From the NCBI GenBank assembly GCA_034437075.1, contig DAOTVD010000266.1:1-64000 (forward strand): a stretch of 64,000 nucleotides of DNA. The letters are read 5' to 3'. The notes below the pieces were generated by a model that saw only the letters and a list, made by a program, of their open reading frames with translations, did no database searches and was not told the DNA's origin. How positions within the stretch are numbered: the stretch's first letter is position 1; each line of letters starts with the position of its first letter. A program made the translations under genes and the position numbers. This DNA is from DAOTVD01 sp034437075. Lineage in GTDB: Bacteria; Chloroflexota; Anaerolineae; Aggregatilineales; J027. Shown piece after piece: positions 36,301 to 44,800 of this stretch.

Positions 36301-36579
36301 CTTTCCGAGGAACTCGTGCAAGAGGGCCTCGCGCGCGAGGTCGTGCGGCGTATTCAAACCTTGCGCAAAGATTCCGGCCTAGACATCAGCGACCGCATTC
36401 AGGTGGTTTACGACGCCAGCCCGGCGCTTAAAACGGCTATCGAGCGCTTCGCAGGCTATATCACAGGCGAAACGCTGGCCGATAGCCTGACCGCAGGTCA
36501 ACCCACCCTCGGCCAGAACGGCCTACAAGACGATTTCGATAACGAAAAACTGTCCCTGAGTCTCGCCAAAACCGAATAA
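33379..36579 (+). CDS. ileS: Isoleucyl-tRNA synthetase, eukaryote-like type
   Basis: A 1066-residue class I synthetase that charges tRNA-Ile. The signature PPTANGRPGSHH (48-59) stands for HIGH, and KMSKS is at 608-612. A zinc-type motif CPVCG follows YSVV-like text in the editing region, and the anticodon-binding domain makes up the C-terminus. Length and the NGRPGxHH form suggest the second, eukaryote-like bacterial type, which in known cases is less sensitive to mupirocin (family knowledge). The ATG at 33379 follows AAGGAG; a start at 33349 is less likely. Controlled through the T-box leader 3.3 kb upstream, as the spacing between operon genes leaves no obvious second promoter. Confidence 0.96.
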   Translation: MFKAVNSQVDIPATEKEILDYWRAQNIFQRSMDERQGNPSYVFYEGPPTANGRPGSHHLISRAFKDMFPRYHTMRGRYVLRKGGWDTHGLPVEIEVQKQLGIEFKHEVEETVGIAKFNEMCKESVFKYIQEWEDFTERIAFWVSLDDAYVTYHNEYIQSVWWILKKLWDKGLIYQGYKVVPYCPVCGTPLSSHEVSLGYEEVDDPSAYVRFKVKGIEDTYFLAWTTTPWTLPGNVALAVGPQIEYVLAEGRQSADAPTERVYVAKSLVEAVLQKHSADDGGYEIIETLKGTDLIGMHYEPLYSYLPVEGDYAYVTGGDFVSLEDGTGIVHMAPAFGADDMEIGQREGLPVLVTVNEQGKFIPEVEIVAGLWFKDADKIIRRDLRDRNLMFHEQNYLHNYPHCWRSKNPLMYYARDTWYIRTTEYRDKLVELNNTIKWVPDHVRTGRFGRWLEDVKDWALGRERFWGTPLPVWVCDNPEIEHSVCIGSVAELEEYTGRDLSELDLHRPYVDDITWGVEIDGKKGTMRRVPEVIDVWFDSGAMPFAQWGYPFDNQQQFEAQYPADYICEAVDQTRGWFYSLHAISTLLEESVAYKNVICLGHILGADGKKMSKSRPETFVAPWDILDQYGADAFRWYMYVSAPPGEARVLALDKVGDVVRSFYLTLWNVFSFFTTYAELDGFDPHAAQVPLTERDALDRWVLGELNILVEKVTAAFDDYDATNATRPIETFVDDLSNWYLRRSRRRFWRTDNDQDKRAAYQTLYECLVTVAKLIAPTMPFLADKLYLGLVRDVDPNAPDSVHLTDWPTADPGRVDDTLVEEMRLAKRLVSLGHSARNASGVRVRQPLAEAAFGVPSTHDADVVRRMQDLIAEELNVKAVKVLEATEGLVEYKLKPVDALGRQLRGDFPAVRNALVNADPAQVAAWGKRLMSGEKISVAANGKSFDLGLDEIVVQQTGAEGYAVAENAGYLAALQTELSEELVQEGLAREVVRRIQTLRKDSGLDISDRIQVVYDASPALKTAIERFAGYITGETLADSLTAGQPTLGQNGLQDDFDNEKLSLSLAKTE

Positions 36580-36602
36580 CACCCGCTAACCGACTATAGA
36601 TC

Positions 36603-36630
36603 GCCGGGGGCGTTTTGCCCCCGGCTTGTT
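36603..36630 (+). terminator. GC-rich hairpin between ileS and lspA
   Basis: GCCGGGGGC and GCCCCCGGC form a 9-bp stem with a five-base loop, followed by TTGTTT. It looks like a terminator for ileS but lies only 10 bp before the lspA start, whose GAGG ribosome site comes directly after. It may be partial, or act in lspA expression. Confidence 0.7.
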
Positions 36631-36639
36631 TGAGGCACT

Positions 36640-37218
36640 ATGACCCAAGAAACGACTCCGCAAAGAATATCGACGCGGCCCACCCATTGGCTGTTGCTGG
36701 CGGGCGTCGTCGCCGTGACGCTTATCCTAGATCAGATCACCAAGGCGGCGGTGGTGGCCAACCTGAGCCTCTACGAAGATTGGACGCCCATCCCCGCCCT
36801 GGCCGAATTTTTCCAAATCACCTACACGCGCAACACGGGCGCGGCCTTTGGGCTGTTTCCGACCGCTAGCAATGTGTTTCTGGTGGTGGCCGTCATCGCC
36901 TCGGGGGTCATCATCTACTACTACCGCCAGATACGCGGAAACGCCTGGCTTTTGCGCATCGGCATGGGGATGATGATGGGCGGCGCGCTGGGCAATGCGT
37001 TAGATCGCATCACGCGCGGGTATGTGGTGGATTTTTTGCACGTCTTTTACGAGCCGATTGGCTTTAATTATCCCGTGTTCAATTTGGCCGATAGTGGCAT
37101 TGTCATTGGCGTATTCCTGCTGATTCTGTTATTGGGGCGTCATATTGAAGTCGATGACAAGGAAGAAAACGCCGCCACCGACAGCGAAGCGCCCCCGCCG
37201 GATTATTCATCCCAATAG
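36640..37218 (+). CDS. lspA: Prolipoprotein signal peptidase (signal peptidase II)
   Basis: A 192-residue inner membrane aspartic protease with four helices (about 17-35, 78-95, 105-120, 148-165). GNALDRITRGYVVDF and FNLADSGI carry the catalytic Asp131 and Asp151. It cleaves signal peptides from lipoproteins. A charged C-terminal tail of about 25 residues is longer than usual. Its 3' end overlaps the convergent glycosidase-like gene by 16 bp. Confidence 0.96.
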   Translation: MTQETTPQRISTRPTHWLLLAGVVAVTLILDQITKAAVVANLSLYEDWTPIPALAEFFQITYTRNTGAAFGLFPTASNVFLVVAVIASGVIIYYYRQIRGNAWLLRIGMGMMMGGALGNALDRITRGYVVDFLHVFYEPIGFNYPVFNLADSGIVIGVFLLILLLGRHIEVDDKEENAATDSEAPPPDYSSQ

Positions 37219-38855
37219 AAGACCAGCGCGTTGGTGCCGGGGCGCTCGCCCTCCCAACCATGGTCGGAGACGGAATTTCCGGCCAGGTACATCGTCGCGG
37301 AGCCGCCCCCGTCAAATTCCATGGCTTCGCTCGCGCCGAACTCTAGCAAAAAATCGGCCAGTTCGCGCCGGGTGGCACCGCCGCTGTCTTCGACCTCATA
37401 GCCTTCCACCATCGCAGCGTAGAGTAATGTCGCGCTGTCGTCATAGGCCACAGCCACGCGCGGCAGGCTACTAGCGCCCGCCTGCCGGGCGCGGAAGTCA
37501 TCCGTAAATTCTTCGCAGATGGGGTTTTCGGCTGTGGGGTCGCAATCCACGAAGAATTCGCCATTCATCAACAGACGCGGCCCGCCGCTGATAGCGGATT
37601 CGAAGTCTTGCCAGGGCGGTTCGGTCGGTAAGTCAATTTGCAGGGTATCACCGATTTCGACGTTCGCGCGTAGCCAATCGGCGGTGCTGCCTTCGCCACG
37701 TAAGGCGAAATGCCCATCGGGGATGTCTAAGCCTTCGTTATCAACAATCTCTAGCACGGTGAAATCTTCATCCAGCAGCACGCGCAGGCCCCGATAGCTA
37801 AGCGGCAAGCGGTTGGCGCGATGGTGCGAATACAGGCACAGCCAATCGACCTGGCAGGGCAGATTCATCAGTTGCAGGGGGATGACCTCGCCATTTTCAG
37901 CGGTGACGCTCGCGGGCCATGTCCAGCTGGTGGTGAAGTAGCCGATAAACGGTTCGCGGTCGTGTGTCAGACCAAAGGCCGAGCGGAACTTGGGTGCCGT
38001 GACGACCGCGCCATCAATGACCGTAATGCCTTGCGGCCAGTAATTCCCGGCGTAGTAGTCGCCCGTGATGGCCGCATACGCGCCAACGGCTTCGGCCATT
38101 CCGGAAACCGGAATGGCGCGCACGCCAGGAATCGCGCCGATAGTCGTGCCCACGCGCACGCGCTCATCTTGCAAGTTCATCAGCAGCAAATGCACCTGCA
38201 TCCGTTCGCGTTCATCGCCAGGGATTTGGCGCCGGATGTAGAGCATGGCGTCGTTGAGCGGAAAAGCGCGGTCGTAGCGCGTCAGGCGGATGTCGGCGGG
38301 CACCCAGCCCGGCATAGGGGCCATAGCTGGGGCCGGGGGCACTTGGTCAAGCGAGATTTCGGGCGTTTCGGCGGTGATGGGTAAATCGGCACAGCGCCCG
38401 AAAATATTGACATTCTCCGACCATACCCAGCCGACTTCGTTCAGATAGGGCGCAGGCAATACCACATGGAACCATTCGCGGTCGGCATCCCGGCCAAAGA
38501 CGCGCATTTCCGGGTTTTCCTCGCGGTGTAACAATTGCCGGATGATGCCCCAATTGCTGCTTGGCCCGCGCCGCACGTTAATCAGATATGTCCATTTGGC
38601 CTCGGCATGGCAGGTCATGTGCACGCGCCGTTCGGGGGGGATGATGCCAGGGAGCGCCGCGCCACGCGGCATGTTTAGCGCCGGGGTATCGAGGGTGCTG
38701 GTCGGAAAGGGCGCCAACGAAGCCGTCGCGGTCGGAAAATCCGGCGGGGGTGTTTCTTGACCACGCGCGATAGAACCCGCCCCCGCAAACATCCACACAA
38801 GGGCCAACAGGCTTCCGCCAGCTAGACTGAGGAAAATCATCCGGTAATGCTGCAT
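37203..38855 (-). CDS. Secreted NAGPA-type phosphodiester glycosidase-like protein
   Basis: A 550-residue protein with an N-terminal hydrophobic signal (about 6-28), a low-complexity linker rich in Pro/Thr, an SH3-like part (INVRRGPSSNWGIIRQL) and a C-terminal NAGPA/DUF2233 domain with ISGGPRLLMNGE and EFDGGGSATMYLAG. Family members cleave phosphodiester-linked sugars; in bacteria, envelope glycopolymers are likely targets. The ATG at 38855 follows GAGGGA; a longer start upstream would run into the RNA gene's promoter and lacks a signal peptide. Confidence 0.85.
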   Translation of the reverse strand: MQHYRMIFLSLAGGSLLALVWMFAGAGSIARGQETPPPDFPTATASLAPFPTSTLDTPALNMPRGAALPGIIPPERRVHMTCHAEAKWTYLINVRRGPSSNWGIIRQLLHREENPEMRVFGRDADREWFHVVLPAPYLNEVGWVWSENVNIFGRCADLPITAETPEISLDQVPPAPAMAPMPGWVPADIRLTRYDRAFPLNDAMLYIRRQIPGDERERMQVHLLLMNLQDERVRVGTTIGAIPGVRAIPVSGMAEAVGAYAAITGDYYAGNYWPQGITVIDGAVVTAPKFRSAFGLTHDREPFIGYFTTSWTWPASVTAENGEVIPLQLMNLPCQVDWLCLYSHHRANRLPLSYRGLRVLLDEDFTVLEIVDNEGLDIPDGHFALRGEGSTADWLRANVEIGDTLQIDLPTEPPWQDFESAISGGPRLLMNGEFFVDCDPTAENPICEEFTDDFRARQAGASSLPRVAVAYDDSATLLYAAMVEGYEVEDSGGATRRELADFLLEFGASEAMEFDGGGSATMYLAGNSVSDHGWEGERPGTNALVFYWDE

Positions 38856-38932
38856 ACAATCCCTCGTTACTGTGTCTAGCGGAATTTTAGCAGAGCTAGG
38901 GCTACCTTTGAAGATGCCAGCACAAGTGGCCC

Positions 38933-38961
38933 TTGCCAAACGCATATGAGAATGATAAAAA
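38933..38961 (+). promoter_or_regulatory. Possible promoter of the orphan RNA
   Basis: TTGCCA (38933-38938) and TAAAAA (38956-38961) are spaced 17 bp on the plus strand, predicting a start near 38970. Boxes match the consensus at 4-5 of 6 bases. It lies upstream of the structured RNA and before its terminator. Confidence 0.4.
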
Positions 38962-38969
38962 TTGAGGCA

Positions 38970-39158
38970 CGCCTGCTGTGTACGTGATGGTCGCAAGCCG
39001 TTTCGGGCCAACACCTAACTAAGAGGGCGAACGCCGTTCAAGTGTGGATGTGGTAGGCACTGCGGGTGCCAAGACTGATCCACTTGGCAGTTCCCCCACC
39101 TGCGTAAAGCAGGTTCGAAAACGCGCGTTCACACGGCATAGCGGGTGGCTCTTATCTT
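38970..39158 (+). ncRNA. Structured non-coding RNA, 6S-like candidate
   Basis: A plus-strand stretch of about 190 bases folds into nested stems and ends at a classical terminator, yet has no plus-strand protein gene for 1.7 kb upstream. Visible stems: CGCAAGCCGT with ACGGCATAGCG (38993-39001 and about 39134-39142), GAACGC/GCGTTC (39029-39034, 39125-39130), CAAGTGTGGAT/ATCCACTTG (39039-39049, 39078-39086), GGCAC/GTGCC (39056-39070) and ACCTGCGTAAAGCAGGT. A long rod with a central bubble and a small hairpin on the 3' side of it is the design of 6S RNA; TCGCAAGC..GGGCCA also recalls E. coli 6S. The identity is an inference; an unrelated sRNA is possible. Ends are approximate. Confidence 0.6.
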
Positions 39159-39192
39159 GACCCCACATTTATCTTTTGGGGTCGTTTTTTTT
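39159..39192 (+). terminator. Rho-independent terminator of the orphan RNA
   Basis: GACCCCA and TGGGGTC form a 7-bp stem with an 11-base loop, followed by G and eight T. The T run is on the plus strand only, so it ends plus-strand transcription; the minus-strand gene at 39191-40030 stops in the same T run. Confidence 0.85.
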
Positions 39193-40030
39193 ATTCTTCG
39201 GGCGTCGCTTCGTCATTTGGGGGCGGTGCCGCTGGTACAGGCGCTCCGCCGATGGGCGTCGGTGTGGGGATGGGGTCGCTCATGAAGAGTGTAATCTCGC
39301 ACGCCGCGCGCGACACCCCAGCCGTATCAAAAACAACCATCCGAAACCGATATTCACCTGGGGCGAAGTTTTGCGGCACGATTGTGCCCAGCGGGCCATC
39401 CGTCACAGGCTCGGTGTAGTCGGACGAGGCCCCGCCGATGACGCCGAAATCGCCGCCCGTTTCGAGGTTGCGAATCTCGAAACGATAGTAGCCAAAGTCC
39501 GCGATATTGGCCGTGCCGATAATCGACTCGGTTTCGTAAATCACCTGGCCATTGCCGGGCAAGCGGATGTTGGCTTGGTCGGAGATGCAGCCCAGCGGTT
39601 CATCGGCGGGCAGGAGTGTTCCGGCGGGGGTGGGGGGGGGCACTGGCGTTTGGGGTAGGATGGGGCCGCCGGCGGGCTGGGTGGGCACCACGAAGGCTTC
39701 TTCGCCTTCTAAGGGCACCGCTGTGCGGAAGATCGCGACGGGCTGCTCGGGAGATGTCTCGCCCGTAGCGCGATTCATATCATCCCAGGTTTGGAACATC
39801 ACGGTCGAAATGAGGTAAACCAGCACGATACCCTGCCCCAACACGATGCTGCGCGTCAGGGCCCAACCGCCGCGCTCCTGCGCTTGTTCGCGTTCCAGGC
39901 GAAACTGCGCGACGGCGAGCGTCGCGCGGGCTTGCCACCAAGCCCGAAATGCCAGCATGATCCCGACCCCGGCTAAGACATAAAGCAGGGGGGCAATGGA
40001 ACGCATCAGGAGCAAAAAGTTCGCAACCAT
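39191..40030 (-). CDS. Membrane-anchored protein with Ig/FlgD-like outer domain
   Basis: A 279-residue protein with two N-terminal helices (about 10-28 and 60-80), a Pro/Thr-rich linker (VPPPTPAGT) and a beta-sandwich-like domain with FGYYRFEIRNLETGGDF, PLGTIVPQNFAPGEYRFRMV and VVFDTAG, a pattern known from Ig-like and FlgD-like modules. A second Pro-rich tail ends the protein. Two Cys (CISD, ACEI) may form a disulfide. It is 14 bp downstream of the nucleoside phosphorylase gene on the same strand. Function unknown. Confidence 0.7.
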   Translation of the reverse strand: MVANFLLLMRSIAPLLYVLAGVGIMLAFRAWWQARATLAVAQFRLEREQAQERGGWALTRSIVLGQGIVLVYLISTVMFQTWDDMNRATGETSPEQPVAIFRTAVPLEGEEAFVVPTQPAGGPILPQTPVPPPTPAGTLLPADEPLGCISDQANIRLPGNGQVIYETESIIGTANIADFGYYRFEIRNLETGGDFGVIGGASSDYTEPVTDGPLGTIVPQNFAPGEYRFRMVVFDTAGVSRAACEITLFMSDPIPTPTPIGGAPVPAAPPPNDEATPEE

Positions 40031-40044
40031 GGTCTTAACCTAAG

Positions 40045-40884
40045 TTAGGCAACCTCTCGGATAATACCGGGCAACAAGCGCAGCAAGCGCGGTACGATTT
40101 GCTTGCCGACTTCCAAGACTTCGTCATGGCTGACGTCCTGTTCGCTGTCGATTTGGTCGATGGCGGTGTTGGAAATGCTCGAAATGCCTAGCACGCGCAT
40201 CCCGGCATGGTTAGCCACCAGCACTTCATTCACCGTGGACATGCCGACGGCATCCGCGCCCCAGGCGCGCAACATGCGAATTTCGGCGGGTGTTTCGAAC
40301 GACGGCCCACTCAGGCCCACGTATACACCCTGTTGCAAGGGAATGTTTTCTTGCTGGGCCACGGTTTGGGCGATCTTGCGCAAAGCCTGGTCGTAGGGTG
40401 TCGTCAGGATGGGAAAACGCGGCCCGAGTCGCTCATCATTGGGCCCCATCAGCGGGTTAAAGCCACTCATGCCGCCCAGGTTAATGTGGTCAGTAATCAA
40501 CATAATATCGCCAGCATTAAAATTTGGATTAATGCCGCCAGCGGCGTTGGTCACAACCAAAGTTTCAATCCCCATCATTTGCATGACACGTACCGGAAAC
40601 ACCACCTCTTGGACGTTGTTGGTTTCATACCAATGGGCGCGGCCCTGCATCGCGAGCACGGGTTGGCCTTCCAATTGGCCGATCACCAACTGGCTGGCAT
40701 GGCCCTTAACGGCGCTACTGTGCCAGTTGGGAATATCCGCATAGGGCAAGATCACCGCATCCGTAAGGCTCTCGGCCAATGGGCCAAGCCCCGAGCCCAG
40801 GATAATACCGATACGGGGGGTGAATGTGATATGCTCTTGAATATATCGCGCTGTGATGGTGAAATCATCGTACGTAAAAGGCAC
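40045..40884 (-). CDS. Purine nucleoside phosphorylase (trimeric, class I)
   Basis: A 279-residue enzyme that splits purine nucleosides with phosphate into base and ribose-1-phosphate for salvage. Phosphate-binding IGIILGSGLG, GRAHWYE, VTNAAGGIN, and the purine-site segments GPSFETPAEIRML, ADAVGMSTVNE and SSISN are all present, matching the class I group (PunA/human PNP type). Start is taken as GTG at 40884 because AAGGAGG lies 5 bp before it; a longer ATG start at 40911 would put that ribosome site inside the coding region. Confidence 0.95.
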   Translation of the reverse strand: MPFTYDDFTITARYIQEHITFTPRIGIILGSGLGPLAESLTDAVILPYADIPNWHSSAVKGHASQLVIGQLEGQPVLAMQGRAHWYETNNVQEVVFPVRVMQMMGIETLVVTNAAGGINPNFNAGDIMLITDHINLGGMSGFNPLMGPNDERLGPRFPILTTPYDQALRKIAQTVAQQENIPLQQGVYVGLSGPSFETPAEIRMLRAWGADAVGMSTVNEVLVANHAGMRVLGISSISNTAIDQIDSEQDVSHDEVLEVGKQIVPRLLRLLPGIIREVA

Positions 40885-41139
40885 TTTAACCTCCTTTTTA
40901 ATTTTTGTCATGGTACGTCATTTAAGATAGCTTGTCTATGCAAAAGACCATAGGCATTGGTTAGGCTTTAGTGGGACTGGCGCCCGCCGTACAATGACCA
41001 AATTCCGTACAATAGAAGCGTTATCCGTTGGTTAGTTGCGCTCATAGCATCAGCGCAACCCGAATCGTAGACATCCGTATAGTATGGCAGAACCATACAG
41101 CCACTCATCACGCGAGCCAAAACGACAAGGAGTTTGAGT

Positions 41140-41871
41140 ATGACAACACAAGCCAATCATGACGGGTATGTCGTGCAGACCCGCAATTTACGCAAAGAGC
41201 TTCAAATGGGCCAGGTGACCGTCCAGGCCCTACGCGGCGTGGATTTGACCGTCAAACGCGCCGAATTTCTGAGCATTATCGGTCCGTCTGGCAGTGGTAA
41301 ATCCACCTTGCTAGGGCTCATCGGTGGCCTGGATAACCCGACCGAGGGCCAAATTTTAATCGATGGGGTGGATATCACCAACCTGGACGAACGCGCCCTA
41401 ACGCGCATTCGCAATGAAAAGATCGGCTTTGTTTTTCAATTTTTCAACCTGGTGCCCACGCTCACGGCGCTAGAAAACGTTGCGCTGCCGATTCAGTTTG
41501 CGCGCAACAGCAAAGCGAACCCGCATAAGCGCGCCAAAGAACTGCTCGAATTGTTGGAACTGAACGACCGTTTGCACCACCGCCCCAATCAGCTTTCGGG
41601 CGGTCAGCAGCAGCGCGTCGCGATGGCCCGCGCGTTGGCCAATAATCCGCCGTTGTTGCTATGCGACGAGCCCACCGGGAATCTGGATACGGTGTCTAGT
41701 AAGCTCGTCATGGCCAAATTGCGCGAAGTCCAAGAAGAAATGCAAACCACGGTGGTCATCGTCACCCACGATTTGGGCGTGGCCCAAACTGCCGACCGCA
41801 TCATCAGCCTGGTGGATGGACGCATCGACAAAGACGCGGCGCCATCCGAGCACGCGATTTCAGGAGGTTAA
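41140..41871 (+). CDS. ABC transporter ATPase (LolD/MacB type)
   Basis: A 243-residue ATPase with Walker A GPSGSGKST (48-56), Q-loop FVFQFFNLVP, signature LSGGQQQR and Walker B LLLCDEPTGNLD. The N-terminal VQALRGVDLTV and this signature place it in the MacB/LolD/FtsE group that drives mechanotransmission rather than channel transport. ATG at 41140 follows AAGGAG. The permease gene follows after 3 bp, with AGGAGG overlapping the end of this gene. Confidence 0.95.
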   Translation: MTTQANHDGYVVQTRNLRKELQMGQVTVQALRGVDLTVKRAEFLSIIGPSGSGKSTLLGLIGGLDNPTEGQILIDGVDITNLDERALTRIRNEKIGFVFQFFNLVPTLTALENVALPIQFARNSKANPHKRAKELLELLELNDRLHHRPNQLSGGQQQRVAMARALANNPPLLLCDEPTGNLDTVSSKLVMAKLREVQEEMQTTVVIVTHDLGVAQTADRIISLVDGRIDKDAAPSEHAISGG

Positions 41872-41874
41872 TGT

Positions 41875-44800
41875 ATGCTGCTCGAACGTTTTTCGTTTTA
41901 TATCAAACATTCCATCAACGACCTGCGAGTGAACCGTCAGCGGACGCTCTTTGCGCTGTTGTGCATCATGGCCGGTGTGGCGGCCATCGTCAGCCTGCAA
42001 ACGCTGGGCGTGATGATTGACGATACGCTGACAGGCAGCCTACGCGAGACCAACCGCGCGGATATTCGTATTTTACCTAACCCGCCTTTCGGAGAAGATG
42101 TCGATATTGACGCGCGCGCCGAAGCCGGCCTTGTGGATGCGGAAGACGGGCCAGTCGTGTTTACGCCAGACGGCATCGAAGCCGTGCGCACCTGGTTTGA
42201 GGAAAATTACGACAACGATTTCACCCTAACCTACCAGCATGCCATAAGCGGCAACGTAGGCTTTAGCATCCGTGCCCCCGAGCAAGGCACCGATAAACTG
42301 CCCATTTTTAATTATGTGGTGGATAGCGATGTCTATCCGCTATTTGGCGCAATCGAATCGGTGGAGGGCGACAGCCTGGAAAGCCTGCTTCAAGAACCCA
42401 CCGACATCGTGCTTAGCCAGAACCTGGCCGACGACCTGGGCGTGGATGTGGGCGCGACGATTGAGCTTAACGGCGCGTCGGAGCCCTTCACGCTGACGGG
42501 CATCGTCCCCACGGATGCGCAAGGCGGCTTTGAGAACCTCGGCGCTAATATTCTGGGCTACTATTTCCTGGATTTTAGCGCCATGGAGCTATTCGAGGAT
42601 GTCGAGCCGCGCCAGGCCAACACGATCTTCATCGCGCTGGACGACCCCGCGACTGTTGACGCAATCGAATCCGAATTCATCGCCGAATATCCGTATCTGT
42701 CGGCCACCACCACCACCGACCTAGAGGAGCAAAATACCACCATTTCCAACTCGGTGAACGACCTGGTGGTGATTATGGGCTTGGTATCGATGCTCATCGG
42801 CGGCATCGGGATTGTAAACACGATGCTGGTGATTGTCTCGCGCCGGGCCACCGAAGTGGCCGTGCTAAAAACCCTGGGCCTAGAACCCGAAGAGATCACG
42901 GTGTTGTTTTTGGTCGAAGCGGTCATTATGGGCGTTTTGGGTAGCATCCTCGGCATTTTCATCGGCTGGGGGATGGCTGCGGCCCTGCAAAGCATCCCGG
43001 AATCGTTCGTGGCGCAAGATTTAACTTTCCGCTTTACCCTGGAGCCCGCGCTAAATGGCTTCATCGTGGGTGTGTTGATTACCGCGATTTTCGGTTTCTT
43101 GCCAACGCTAGCGGCGGGCCAGATTCGCCCGGCCAATGTGTTGCGCCCTAGCGAAGATTTAATCCCTACGGCGGGGCGTTTGCGCGCGTTCGTCGCTTTA
43201 ATGATCGTGTTGTTGGCGCTTAGCGTCGTTGCTCAGGGCTTGTTGGGCGATCTACTGGGGAGTGCGACCATCGGCAGCGAGACAGACCGCGGCGCCGAGC
43301 AAAACTTGCTGGATGACCCCACCGCCGAAGTATCCACTAGCGATGATCTGCCGGGCTGGGTGGCTGATATTCGGATTGTGGGCCTGATCGCGGGCATCAA
43401 CGGCGCGATCATCGGCCTGATTATGGGCGTGCCGGTCGTTATTGGCGGGTATCTCTCGCGCCGCGAAAACCGACGCGGGCGCAGTTGGGCTGTTTTCTGG
43501 CTGTTGTACGCGCCTGCTTTGGTGCTGCTCTTGCCGTTGGCGGTCTTCCTGTTTGGCTATTTCGTGCCTGCCTTGTTGATCGTAACGGGCACATTCTTGC
43601 TGGTGGGCAGTTTATATCTGCTGCTACTCTTGCTGACCTGGGCCGTGGGTGGCGGCGCGATTCGCGAATTCCCGGTGATTGGCGGCTTACCAAACTGGGC
43701 GCGCTGGGCGGCGTTTATCTTCTTCCCGATCTGGACAGCCCTGGTCGTGGCGGTGGCGCTGTTGCCCTTGCCAGGGTTGGTACAAGGGCTGTTCTTCGGG
43801 CTGCTGTTCTTCGTCCACATCCCGGCTGTGCTGGTAACGCTGACCCTGCCCGCGTGGATAATCGGCCAGGCGTTGCAGCGTTTCGGCTTTTTGGACCTCA
43901 AGATCGCCTTACGCTCGATGGTGGCCGCGAAGGCGCGCGTGGCTTCGACGCTGCTCGCGCTGGTGATCGGCATCTTTACGCTGGGTATGATCACCATGAT
44001 GGTCGATGCTATCTTAAACCAGTTCAACGAACTGTTGGAAGACGTCACGGGCGGCAATGTCATCATCTTCCCCAGCGGGGGCGAAGACAACGTCGATGAA
44101 GTGCGTATGGTGATCAACGAAACGGGCGGTGTCGAGAACTACATCATCATTCGTAACTATAGTGTCGAGCTAACGAGCATCCGAGATGCCAGCGCCGAAA
44201 CGACCCTACAACCCGCTGACCTAGAAGCGCGTATCCGCGACAACACCGAAGATGATGAATTTCAAGACCCCGAATTTCTGGTGGAGCAATTCCGCTCGGA
44301 GCTCAACAGTGTGGACGCGCGCGAACTCGATAGCAATCTGCCGAACTACGACTTTTTCGCTGGGCGCCAACTTGACCCACAACGGGATACCGCGCCAGGC
44401 GAGGACGGTTACTGGCCTATCGTCATCCCGGCGAATGATGCGACCCTGGCCGCCGACTTGGAAGTCAACGACCTGATTACAGTGCAGTTGGTGGACGAGG
44501 ACGACGACGCGCAAGAATTCACTTTCCAGGTAGTGGGGCTCACCGACCAAACTGGCGGCGCTGTGGCGGCCATCACGTCTGGCGTGTATGTGCCCGTGGG
44601 CGCCTTTGACGAGACCGAAACCCAAGAGTTGTACTTCATCGCCGAAGTTGCCGAGGATAGCATCCCGCAGTTGCGCCGCGCGCTAACGGACATCCCCGGC
44701 GTTTTTGTGCTAGAAACGCGCCTGCTGAATGACCTGATCAATAGCGTGGTGCGCCAGTTTACGTCCTTCCCGACCCTGGTGGCTGCGTTGGCGCTCTTTA

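Noticed and set aside
39108..39130. tRNA T-arm because of GGTTCGAAA
   Set aside because: No cloverleaf can be drawn around it; the bases belong to the stems of the orphan RNA.
40207..40953. Plus-strand open frame of about 250 codons over the nucleoside phosphorylase gene
   Set aside because: The minus strand encodes every phosphorylase motif; the other frame has no ribosome site and no recognisable protein.
43485..44099. Open frame within the ABC permease gene in another frame
   Set aside because: The permease frame has clear FtsX features throughout; the other is a shadow from G+C-rich codons.
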